Shown here: piece after piece, positions 1 through 5,947 of the stretch
How the letters are laid out: each line of letters starts with the position of its first letter
Position numbering within the stretch: the first letter of the stretch is position 1
Assembly (NCBI GenBank): GCA_945864765.1
Contig: CAMBDR010000107.1
Span: 1 to 9,385 of the forward strand
DNA length: 9,385 nt
Direction: 5' to 3'
Source of the DNA: Janthinobacterium lividum
GTDB taxonomy: Bacteria; Pseudomonadota; Gammaproteobacteria; Burkholderiales; Burkholderiaceae_D
Made by a program: the position numbers and the translations under genes
The notes under the pieces: model-generated
What the model saw: the letters and a program-made list of their open reading frames with translations, nothing else
The model's database searches: none
Told to the model about the DNA's origin: nothing

Positions 1-33
1 AGGCTTTGCCCGTTCAAACTTGCTCTTTGCCAT
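1..33 (-). CDS. tuf: Elongation factor Tu, N-terminal 11 codons (partial)
   Basis: Only the start of the gene is inside the window; the rest runs off the left edge. The visible residues, MAKSKFERAKP, match the conserved start of bacterial EF-Tu, the GTPase that delivers aminoacyl-tRNA to the ribosome. An AGGAG ribosome binding site lies at 40-44, six bases before the ATG. The position right after tRNA-Tyr, tRNA-Gly and tRNA-Thr is the same as tufB in E. coli, which supports the call. MAKSKFER is common in betaproteobacteria. Ala at position 9, where Thr, Ser or Lys is more usual, is a small variation. It is probably transcribed together with the tRNAs from the promoter at 519-547. Confidence 0.9.
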   Translation of the reverse strand, partial: MAKSKFERAKP

Positions 34-91
34 TATAGACTCCTAACGATTTCGATGAGAACGCCAAGGCAACCGCCCCACTGCGTTACTA

Positions 92-133
92 TTAATGCGA
101 TACAATTAACACGATACAATTAATGCCACACAA
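92..133. repeat. 14-bp tandem repeat, three copies, in the tRNA-Thr to tuf spacer
   Basis: Three adjacent 14-base units occupy 92-105, 106-119 and 120-133: TTAATGCGATACAA, TTAACACGATACAA and TTAATGCCACACAA. The first two differ at two bases inside the unit and share the 12-mer CGATACAATTAA across their junctions. The third differs from the first at two bases. The array sits in the 108-base spacer between the tRNA-Thr 3' end and the tuf start, so it would be part of the tuf leader RNA after tRNA processing. Function is unknown; replication slippage is the simplest origin. Confidence 0.75.
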
Positions 134-141
134 CCAAATTC

Positions 142-216
<75 letters not shown>

Positions 217-228
217 GATAGTTTTATT

Positions 229-277
229 CATGCTTCATCAGCATGCTTACTTCAACATTTGCAAACTCGTTGCAAAT
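229..277 (-). other. Two hairpins in the tRNA-Gly to tRNA-Thr spacer
   Basis: Two perfect inverted repeats lie in this 87-base spacer. CATGCT and AGCATG form a 6-bp stem with a 5-base loop at 229-245. ATTTGCAA and TTGCAAAT form an 8-bp stem with a 5-base loop at 257-277. Neither is followed by a T-run on the minus strand, so they do not look like terminators. They may be structures that RNases use when the polycistronic tRNA transcript is processed; that role is inference. Confidence 0.45.
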
Positions 278-303
278 TAAAACAAACACGCTGCAAGTGC
301 GAC

Positions 304-377
304 TGGAGCGGGTGAAGGGAATCGAACCCTCGTCATAAGCTTGGAAGGCTTCAGCTCTACCATTGAGCTACACCCGC
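304..377 (-). tRNA. tRNA-Gly (anticodon TCC)
   Basis: The 74-base minus-strand sequence has the acceptor stem GCGGGTG with CACCCGC, D stem GCTC with GAGC, anticodon loop CTTCCAA, T stem GAGGG with CCCTT (one G-T wobble), discriminator T and an encoded CCA. Anticodon TCC reads GGA and GGG. The anticodon stem is GAAGC opposite GCTTA, so the outermost pair (positions 27 and 43) is a G-A mismatch; in E. coli and Pseudomonas glycine tRNAs with this anticodon the pair is T-A. The order Tyr, Gly, Thr, tuf matches glyT in E. coli. Confidence 0.95.
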
Positions 378-419
378 GAGGAAACGCTTCATCAACACCA
401 TCAAACCTGCTTAAAATCT

Positions 420-504
<85 letters not shown>

Positions 505-518
505 GCAAGGAACCGCAG

Positions 519-547
519 ATTATGAAGTAGTATTCAATGCCTGTCAA
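519..547 (-). promoter_or_regulatory. Strong sigma70 promoter of the tRNA-tuf operon
   Basis: On the minus strand there is a perfect -35 box, TTGACA (542-547), a 17-base spacer and a -10 box, CATAAT (519-524, five of six consensus). Transcription would start near 512, eight bases before tRNA-Tyr. The stretch after the -10 box, CTGCGG, is GC-rich, as in stable-RNA promoters under stringent control. The sequence upstream of the -35 box (about 548-590) is rich in A and T and could act as an UP element. Stringent control and UP activity are inferences from similarity to known rRNA and tRNA promoters. Confidence 0.88.
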
Positions 548-740
548 GACCTAAATTCTATTTCCTGCGAATTTCTTTAAACTTTTTTTTGCACGTCCGC
601 ACCACACAGGCTTCTTGCAGCAACGGAAGGCGGCATTTTACATGTAAATTGAAAAAACGCCAGACTTTTTTAGCTTGTCGAATTTCGCTGTTGTTTTTTT
701 ATGCGCGCACCCACACAATGCCACCACACAATGCCAGCTG
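548..740. other. Intergenic region between the HDOD gene and the tRNA operon
   Basis: No gene is seen here. It holds the AT-rich flank of the tRNA promoter, a 12-bp palindrome TTTACATGTAAA at 637-648, and a 13-bp tandem duplication at 711-736. No convincing intrinsic terminator for the HDOD gene is visible: the only candidate is a weak AT hairpin at about 652-671 (A-run, short loop, T-run). Read-through from the signalling genes toward the tRNA promoter cannot be excluded. Confidence 0.5.
711..736. repeat. 13-bp perfect tandem duplication just after the HDOD gene stop
   Basis: CCACACAATGCCA occurs at 711-723 and again directly at 724-736 with no mismatch. It lies four bases beyond the stop codon of the HDOD gene (741-743). 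No role can be assigned; a small slippage duplication is the simplest explanation. Confidence 0.8.
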
Positions 741-2378
741 CTAGCGTTGACTCAGCATGGCCAACACTTGCGCCTTGAGCGCTTTAATGAGGGAAGTTTC
801 GTCGGGTGGCACACCTTCTGGTGCCGGATTGATTCGGTCTGCATAAAACAGACCGAGTTGGGCTTTTTGCACAACCAAAGGCAAGATAATAAAACTGCGC
901 GCGTCCTGCAGTAAAATACGGTGCCAAGTTGGTAATAAATCGCGAATTTTTATACTGGTTGCATCGGCAACCATTAAATCAGCATCATTTTCCATGGACA
1001 AGTGAAAAATATCCCGCGCAGAGGGTACTGGAAAGGTAAAGCCCGCCTGACGTGCCACATGATGTTCACCCAGCGACAGGCGCGAACGATAGGTATTGGT
1101 TTTAACATCTTTCAAACACACGACTGCAAAGCGAAAACCCATGCTGTTGAACAAGGTTTCGAGGGTTAACATCATCAGTTCATTAATGCGGCAACGGCCC
1201 GACGCGCGCATTTGCATCACTTCCTGCACGCCAGCGAGCAATAATTCGCGCGCTTTGTAGGGCTTGCCGCTGGGGTAGCAGCCCATCACTTTTTCCAACT
1301 CGGCGTCCATGGTGGCTTCTGCCAGCACACTGGGCAAGCCGGGTTCGTCCAACTCCAGCGCGGCCGCTGCAGCAGCGATTTGGGCCGCCGCAGCAGCATG
1401 GCCGCTCGCCGCGCCTGCTGCTACTTCTTGCGCCGACATGGGCTTGGCCATAGTGCGGCCCAATTTTAGATTGTCGGCCAAGGTATTAATCTCGCGCGCG
1501 ACGTTCTCCAATAATTCGTCGAGTCGGTCTTCATCCAGATTTAAAGCCACACCATAGCGCGCCAGCAAGGATTCCCGCGTGCTGGTCACATTCCCACCAT
1601 CGCCAAAATTGGGCACCAGTTTGACCGCATCGGTGCTGAATGCAGCGACCTGGCGCATCCATTCGGCCTTGGTTTTGGCCGCTTTTAACACACCATTGCC
1701 AACCGACGCCAAAGCTTGAACAATGGCTTCTGGTATATTCCAGTCTTGCAATACGGTTTCGGCCAATTGATCAAAACTCACGCCCAAAACCTGGCTCGAC
1801 GCCTGGCTTTGGGTATGGGTGCCATCGGCAATCAATGCCATGATGTCGCAAAAATAATTGTAATCGTGCGACACCACAAGTAGTCGCCCAAGATTTTTAA
1901 AGAGCGCTGCAATGGCCGCCTCTTCCGCCCCCTGGTAATGGCTTTTACGCGCCAATTCACGTCCTAACAGGCTGGCGCACAGGGCATTGGATAACTCACC
2001 GCGCACCACTTCGGCATGCTTATCGTTTTTTAAGTTATCGACCAGCAGCAAAGCCAGTGCACTGGTTTTAACGGTATCGAAGCCGAGCATAAAAATCGCG
2101 CGCGACACCGTGGTCACAGCGGTGCCAGCGGTACTGCGATACACGACTGAATTGGACAGGCGTAACACGCGTTGGGTCAGCGCCACATCGGATAACACAT
2201 AATTGGCCAAATTATAGGTGTCTTCATCTTCGGAAGAAGCCAACTTAACCACGCGCGACACCGAGCCACCCAATGCGCGTAAACCCACATCGCTCTTGAA
2301 TTTATCCAAAAATTGATCACGGGCGCTATACTTTTCGCCATAGTTATCCGGAAAGGTGAAAGGCATTAGCGCGGGCAT
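741..2378 (-). CDS. HDOD domain signalling protein with C-terminal GAF-like domain
   Basis: The 545-residue product starts at the ATG at 2376-2378, chosen because AGGA lies seven bases upstream (2386-2389). The frame stays open to a TTG at 2456, but that extension only translates a DNA repeat. Residues about 30-230 form an HDOD domain, a non-catalytic relative of HD phosphohydrolases: where an active HD enzyme has HDxGK, this protein reads KNLGR (about 161-165), so no hydrolase activity is expected. An alanine-rich linker follows at about 320-345. Residues about 395-545 resemble a GAF-like sensor domain (predicted beta strands FRFAVVCL and SFIILPLVV). HDOD proteins act as scaffolds in signalling, for example in cyclic-di-GMP and chemotaxis pathways. 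It is the last gene of the signalling cluster; the ligand of the GAF-like part is unknown. Confidence 0.85.
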   Translation of the reverse strand: MPALMPFTFPDNYGEKYSARDQFLDKFKSDVGLRALGGSVSRVVKLASSEDEDTYNLANYVLSDVALTQRVLRLSNSVVYRSTAGTAVTTVSRAIFMLGFDTVKTSALALLLVDNLKNDKHAEVVRGELSNALCASLLGRELARKSHYQGAEEAAIAALFKNLGRLLVVSHDYNYFCDIMALIADGTHTQSQASSQVLGVSFDQLAETVLQDWNIPEAIVQALASVGNGVLKAAKTKAEWMRQVAAFSTDAVKLVPNFGDGGNVTSTRESLLARYGVALNLDEDRLDELLENVAREINTLADNLKLGRTMAKPMSAQEVAAGAASGHAAAAAQIAAAAAALELDEPGLPSVLAEATMDAELEKVMGCYPSGKPYKARELLLAGVQEVMQMRASGRCRINELMMLTLETLFNSMGFRFAVVCLKDVKTNTYRSRLSLGEHHVARQAGFTFPVPSARDIFHLSMENDADLMVADATSIKIRDLLPTWHRILLQDARSFIILPLVVQKAQLGLFYADRINPAPEGVPPDETSLIKALKAQVLAMLSQR

Positions 2379-2425
2379 GATGCTATCCTGTACTTCAAAA
2401 ATCGAACCGTGAGCTCCATACAATC

Positions 2426-2461
2426 CAATCAATTCAATCAATTCAATCAATTCCAATCAAT
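2426..2461. repeat. 9-bp tandem repeat upstream of the HDOD gene
   Basis: The unit CAATCAATT is repeated perfectly three times (2426-2434, 2435-2443, 2444-2452), with a partial unit before (CAATC at 2421-2425) and, after one extra base, CAATCAAT at 2454-2461. It sits 48 to 83 bases upstream of the chosen HDOD start. Read in the HDOD frame it would encode repeats of Ile-Glu-Leu, and because nine bases is three codons a change in copy number would keep the frame. It is more likely untranslated leader, because translation could only begin at a TTG that has no good ribosome binding site. Confidence 0.85.
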
Positions 2462-2485
2462 ACATGTCATTTAAACACCATCGAT

Positions 2486-4141
2486 TTATCCACGTCTTTG
2501 CGCCTGCTCTTTGGCGCTGGCACGACCCGGTGTGATCCGGTATTTTTTCAGAATTTGTTGATGCAAGCTTGAGAGTGCATTCAATTTGGGATTAACCGGA
2601 TCGAGTTTGCGCACCGTACCAATGAGCGACAAGGCATATTCCCCCAGGCGGTCATCCCAACCCATGTTTTCAAGGCATTTGAGTACCGCCACCGCCGCAT
2701 TAAACACCACTTGCGGATTGTCCGGCAACTTATTCACCGCTTCCGCCATCATGGAAACCGCGCCACGGTAATCACCGTCTTTCGCTTTAGCGGCTCCACT
2801 GGCCACCAGATCAATCACTTGTTTGCGCGCTTCTTTCGCCAGTTCTTTACCGATGTCTTCGACCCCGGCGCGTTCAAACACAGCCACCGCTTTGGCCATG
2901 GCAGCATTATTAGGCGCATTGCGCATGACTTCGCGCATGACTTCCTTGGCACCATCCTGGTGGTTGTTTTGCAAGCAATTACGCGCCAATTCCATCTTCA
3001 CGTCATTGGATAAACCCGTGGAATCGCGGCACAATGCCACCGCCGACTCCAGCGATTCATTCAAACGTGCTTCATTGCCCGTGGATTCATGCACCATGGC
3101 CGAGGAAATGGCGCAGCAGGCCGGGGTATTTTTCAAGTTGCTCATCGATTTATCGAGATCACGAATCACCGCCGCAGCCTGTTCCGGGTCGCCTTTTTTG
3201 ACCAAGGTTTTAACCAACTTAACATGGTCTTCGGGGTCACGAAATTCGGAATATTTCACCTTGCTGACAACCTGCTTCAATACTTTTTCTGCGGTCGCAG
3301 TATCCCCGGTTTCCATCGCAACTTCGCCCAATTTACGCAAACGGCGTACCGCATGCGGCGACACCGAGACGGCGCTGGATAACACCGCTTGCGACTTCTC
3401 CAGCTCGCCCATGGCTTCATGCGTTTTCGCCAGCCAGTCATAGGCATCGACAAATTTCTTATTGTTATTAACCAGGGCCTCAAGCATTTTTTCAGCTTCT
3501 TCAAAGCGCTCTTGCATGAACAAGGTTTTGGCCAAGCCCAGCCTGGCCCATGCAATGGCTTTGGATTCGTACAGGGCGTTGTAAATCGGTTCGGCTTCTT
3601 TCGCCTCACCCAAAAACATATGTAATTCGGCGCGCAGCCGTAAAAAGTCGATGGCGTAGCGTGGGAAATTGCTGGCACCCTCAATACAGGCAGCAATCGC
3701 ATCGCGATGGTTGCCGATATCCATCATTTGATAAACCGGTAAAAAAACATTGCGCTTTTCGAGAGCGCGACCGATACGCTCCAAAATCAAATCCGCAGTG
3801 AACGGTTTTAAAATATAGTCGGTCGGTGCCAATTCTGCCGCACTCACCACTTTGCCATAACCCCCTTCAGCGGTCACCATGAAGAACATGGTGGCAAGCG
3901 TGATGAGTTGGTGATGGCGCAAGTCTTCCAACAATTGCTGGCCGTCTTGCCCACCTTCCAGATCATATTCACACAGGATAATATCGAATGACTTGGTTGC
4001 CAAATGACGAATCGCGGCCCCTGAAGTGCCAGCGTGATCAATTTTTTGCAAACCGCATTGGTTTAGCATATTGTGTATGCTCGATCGCATTCCTGCATGC
4101 GGTTCAATAATCAGGGCAGATAGTCCGTCAAGTCGGTTCAT
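2486..4141 (-). CDS. Response regulator-like protein: atypical REC domain plus TPR repeats
   Basis: A 551-residue cytoplasmic protein. Residues about 6-128 form a CheY-like receiver: beta-1 ALIIEPH, the site at the end of beta-3 in DIILCEYDL, Thr90, and Lys112 in the ILKPF motif. Two key positions are unusual. The acidic pair is Glu13-Pro14 instead of Asp-Asp, and the phospho-acceptor position is Glu58 (codon 3968-3970), where Asp is normal. The receiver may therefore not be phosphorylated and may sit in an active-like state. Residues about 140-500 are helical repeats with TPR character (for example AEPIYNAL, AIAWARLGLAKTLF, EEAEKMLEALV), a protein-interaction scaffold. There is no DNA-binding or enzymatic output domain. 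The start ATG has a weak GGGA ribosome binding site. It lies between the HD-GYP and HDOD genes on the same strand, so a shared pathway is likely but inferred. Confidence 0.85.
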   Translation of the reverse strand: MNRLDGLSALIIEPHAGMRSSIHNMLNQCGLQKIDHAGTSGAAIRHLATKSFDIILCEYDLEGGQDGQQLLEDLRHHQLITLATMFFMVTAEGGYGKVVSAAELAPTDYILKPFTADLILERIGRALEKRNVFLPVYQMMDIGNHRDAIAACIEGASNFPRYAIDFLRLRAELHMFLGEAKEAEPIYNALYESKAIAWARLGLAKTLFMQERFEEAEKMLEALVNNNKKFVDAYDWLAKTHEAMGELEKSQAVLSSAVSVSPHAVRRLRKLGEVAMETGDTATAEKVLKQVVSKVKYSEFRDPEDHVKLVKTLVKKGDPEQAAAVIRDLDKSMSNLKNTPACCAISSAMVHESTGNEARLNESLESAVALCRDSTGLSNDVKMELARNCLQNNHQDGAKEVMREVMRNAPNNAAMAKAVAVFERAGVEDIGKELAKEARKQVIDLVASGAAKAKDGDYRGAVSMMAEAVNKLPDNPQVVFNAAVAVLKCLENMGWDDRLGEYALSLIGTVRKLDPVNPKLNALSSLHQQILKKYRITPGRASAKEQAQRRG

Positions 4142-4187
4142 GTCTCAATCCCACAGGTAATGTAAAGGCCAAGTTGAATTCACTTGA

Positions 4188-4203
4188 CTGGTGCAGCCAC
4201 CAG
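4188..4203. other. 6-bp perfect hairpin in the leader of the REC-TPR gene
   Basis: CTGGTG and CACCAG are perfect complements around a four-base loop, CAGC. The hairpin lies 47 to 62 bases before the ATG of the REC-TPR gene. There is no T-run after it on either strand, so it is not an intrinsic terminator. It could affect stability or translation of the downstream message, but nothing proves this. Confidence 0.4.
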
Positions 4204-4229
4204 CGCGGCCATGCGCATTCATACTGACC

Positions 4230-4257
4230 AGGCTAATCGCAATTTTTGGCATGTCAA
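4230..4257 (-). promoter_or_regulatory. Possible promoter for the REC-TPR and HDOD genes
   Basis: In the 193-base gap between the HD-GYP and REC-TPR genes there is a perfect -35 box on the minus strand, TTGACA at 4252-4257. With a 16-base spacer the -10 would be TAGCCT at 4230-4235, only three of six consensus bases. A second weak candidate nearby is TTAACT (4287-4292) with TAATAT (4264-4269), 17 bases apart. The gap length suggests a separate promoter here, but the match is poor and an activator would be needed. Confidence 0.3.
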
Positions 4258-4334
4258 CTGAGTATATTACGGCATAAGCCGAAAATAGTTAAGTCGATGC
4301 GACAAGAGCGATATTTTAGCCTTGCCGCAACACT

Positions 4335-5936
4335 TTAATCGTCATTGCCGATCCAATTCATTGGGTCACGCTCGACAATATCCATTAACGCGTCCACCAC
4401 TTCCGGATCAAATTGCGTGCCGCGCCTCTCCCGGATATACGTCACCACCTCATCAAAAGGCCAGGGTGCTTTATACGGCCGTCGATGTAGCAAGGCATCA
4501 AACACATCGACGACGGCGACAATTCTCGCCGCCAAGGGTATTTGATTGCCCACTAATTGCCGTGGATAACCATTACCATCAAAATGCTCGTGATGCCCAC
4601 CGGCAATTTGCGAACCAAACGTCAGGTAACTTGGCCCGTCAACCAAACTGGAGGCACGTTCCAGTATCGCTTGCCCTACGCGCGCATGGGCTTGCATGAC
4701 GGTGCGTTCTTCGTGATCATGCATGCCCGGCTTCAATAACACATGATCGGGCGTGGAAACCTTACCTACATCGTGCAAAATACTCGCAACGCCCACCATT
4801 TCCAGCAATTGTGGCGACATTTCATCGGCATACACGCCGCGCGCATGCAGATGCTTGGCAATGCCATCGGTCAAGGCTTGCACCCGCCGGACATGCCCGC
4901 CCGTGCCTTCATCGCGAAACTCGGCCAAATCAGCCAAGGCGACCACGGTCGCTTCTTGCGCTTTATGCAATTGACCAAACAAATAGAGATTATCAAACGC
5001 CGCAGCAATCCGGTGGCAAAAAACCTCCATCAAATCACGTTGCACTTGCGTTAAGGGCCAGGGCGGTGTCACGGAAATGGCAAATTCATGCCCCTGTTGG
5101 GTATGAATAAACAACACATCAATCGGATGTTGATATTGACTGCGCTTTTCGCGAAAAGCCCGCTCAATCGCCCCTGCCAATTGATGGCTTTTCGGCAATT
5201 CCTGATCCTCGGCCAAATGGGTATAACACCCGGTCGCCGCCACCACCTGAGAAGCCAATGCCCCCTCAGCACCCTGTGCTTGCAAGACACACAAGACGCC
5301 ATCGGCCCCGACGTCCAAAATGGCGCTAACCTGATTCAAGACCCCGGAAGCAAACTCACGCAGAGAGTGAATCTTGTATAAATTGGTGGCTCCTTCCAGA
5401 ATTTTACCCAGACCAACCCGGCTACGCTCCAGCATCAACAGTGTTTCATAGGCGCGCAATGAGGCAATGACGGTGGTAAACAGCTTTTGCGTGGTCAACT
5501 CGGTCTTGGCTTTATAGTCGTTGATGTCGTATTCAATAATCACACGTTGCTCCGGTGCCTGCCCCGGTTGCCCGGTGCGCAACACCACCCGCACAATTTG
5601 ATTATTCAATTCACCCCGAATGCGTTTGGCCAGCAGCAAGCCGGCATCGTCGGTTTCCATCACCACATCCAGCAACACCAGGGCGATATCCGGCGTATCG
5701 CGCAACATCACGAAACCTTCTTCACCACTATAGGCGCTAAATAATTCCAGTTCGCGCCCTTTAAATGTCACATTGCGCAAAGCCAGACTGGTCACCGCAT
5801 GCACGTCAGCATCATCATCAACAATCAGAATTCGCCATACCCGCTGATCACTCGGCACCAGAGCGACATCGCTTGGTTGCGATTCGTCCTCTAACAGCCA
5901 ATCATCATCATCATCGGCAGTCATGTCATCTGTCAT
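4335..5936 (-). CDS. Response regulator with REC, DUF3369-like and HD-GYP domains (cyclic-di-GMP phosphodiesterase)
   Basis: A 533-residue cytoplasmic protein. After a very acidic leader (residues 1-20) comes a receiver domain (about 34-160) with the acidic residues Asp40-Asp42, phospho-acceptor Asp90 in LVLLD, Thr121 and Lys142. Residues about 165-315 match the linker domain known as DUF3369. Residues about 325-525 are an HD-GYP domain with an apparently full metal site: His348, His388-Asp389 in LHDVGK, His417, His448-His449, and the signature DGNGYP at 453-458, followed by RIVAVVDVFDAL and RPYK. HD-GYP enzymes hydrolyse cyclic-di-GMP to pGpG or GMP, which usually favours motility over biofilm. 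The start ATG has AGGAG five bases upstream, and that site overlaps the kinase stop codon, so translation is coupled. The kinase just upstream is the natural phosphate donor for Asp90. Confidence 0.93.
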   Translation of the reverse strand: MTDDMTADDDDDWLLEDESQPSDVALVPSDQRVWRILIVDDDADVHAVTSLALRNVTFKGRELELFSAYSGEEGFVMLRDTPDIALVLLDVVMETDDAGLLLAKRIRGELNNQIVRVVLRTGQPGQAPEQRVIIEYDINDYKAKTELTTQKLFTTVIASLRAYETLLMLERSRVGLGKILEGATNLYKIHSLREFASGVLNQVSAILDVGADGVLCVLQAQGAEGALASQVVAATGCYTHLAEDQELPKSHQLAGAIERAFREKRSQYQHPIDVLFIHTQQGHEFAISVTPPWPLTQVQRDLMEVFCHRIAAAFDNLYLFGQLHKAQEATVVALADLAEFRDEGTGGHVRRVQALTDGIAKHLHARGVYADEMSPQLLEMVGVASILHDVGKVSTPDHVLLKPGMHDHEERTVMQAHARVGQAILERASSLVDGPSYLTFGSQIAGGHHEHFDGNGYPRQLVGNQIPLAARIVAVVDVFDALLHRRPYKAPWPFDEVVTYIRERRGTQFDPEVVDALMDIVERDPMNWIGNDD

Positions 5937-5947
5937 ACCTACTCCTA
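5937..5947 (-). promoter_or_regulatory. Ribosome binding site of the HD-GYP gene overlapping the kinase stop codon
   Basis: The sequence TAGGAGTAGGT directly before the HD-GYP ATG contains both the kinase stop codon (TAG, 5945-5947) and the AGGAG ribosome binding site (5942-5946). A ribosome ending the kinase is placed to start the response regulator, which would keep the two partners in fixed proportion. This site also decides the first ATG (5936) over the one four codons later. Confidence 0.8.

Noticed and set aside
637..648. TTTACATGTAAA palindrome as an operator or terminator
   Set aside because: A single 12-bp palindrome in AT-rich DNA with no promoter overlap and no T-run; it does not fit a regulator family that I can name with confidence.
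2379..2456. TTG start giving the HDOD protein an ELIELIELI N-terminus
   Set aside because: A stop codon directly precedes the TTG, no ribosome binding site is visible, and the added residues just translate a DNA repeat. The ATG at 2378 has AGGA at seven bases.
2823..3443. Long open frame on the plus strand (206 codons) opposite the REC-TPR gene
   Set aside because: It mirrors the codon pattern of the real gene on the other strand, resembles no family I know and has no supporting context.
3277..3702. Minus-strand frame of 141 codons in another phase of the REC-TPR gene
   Set aside because: It lies wholly inside the TPR region, and its composition (many Arg, Trp and Cys) is that of an out-of-frame reading.
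4270..4281. CGGC-ATAA-GCCG inverted repeat after the HD-GYP gene, as a terminator
   Set aside because: The stem is only four base pairs and no T-run follows on the minus strand.
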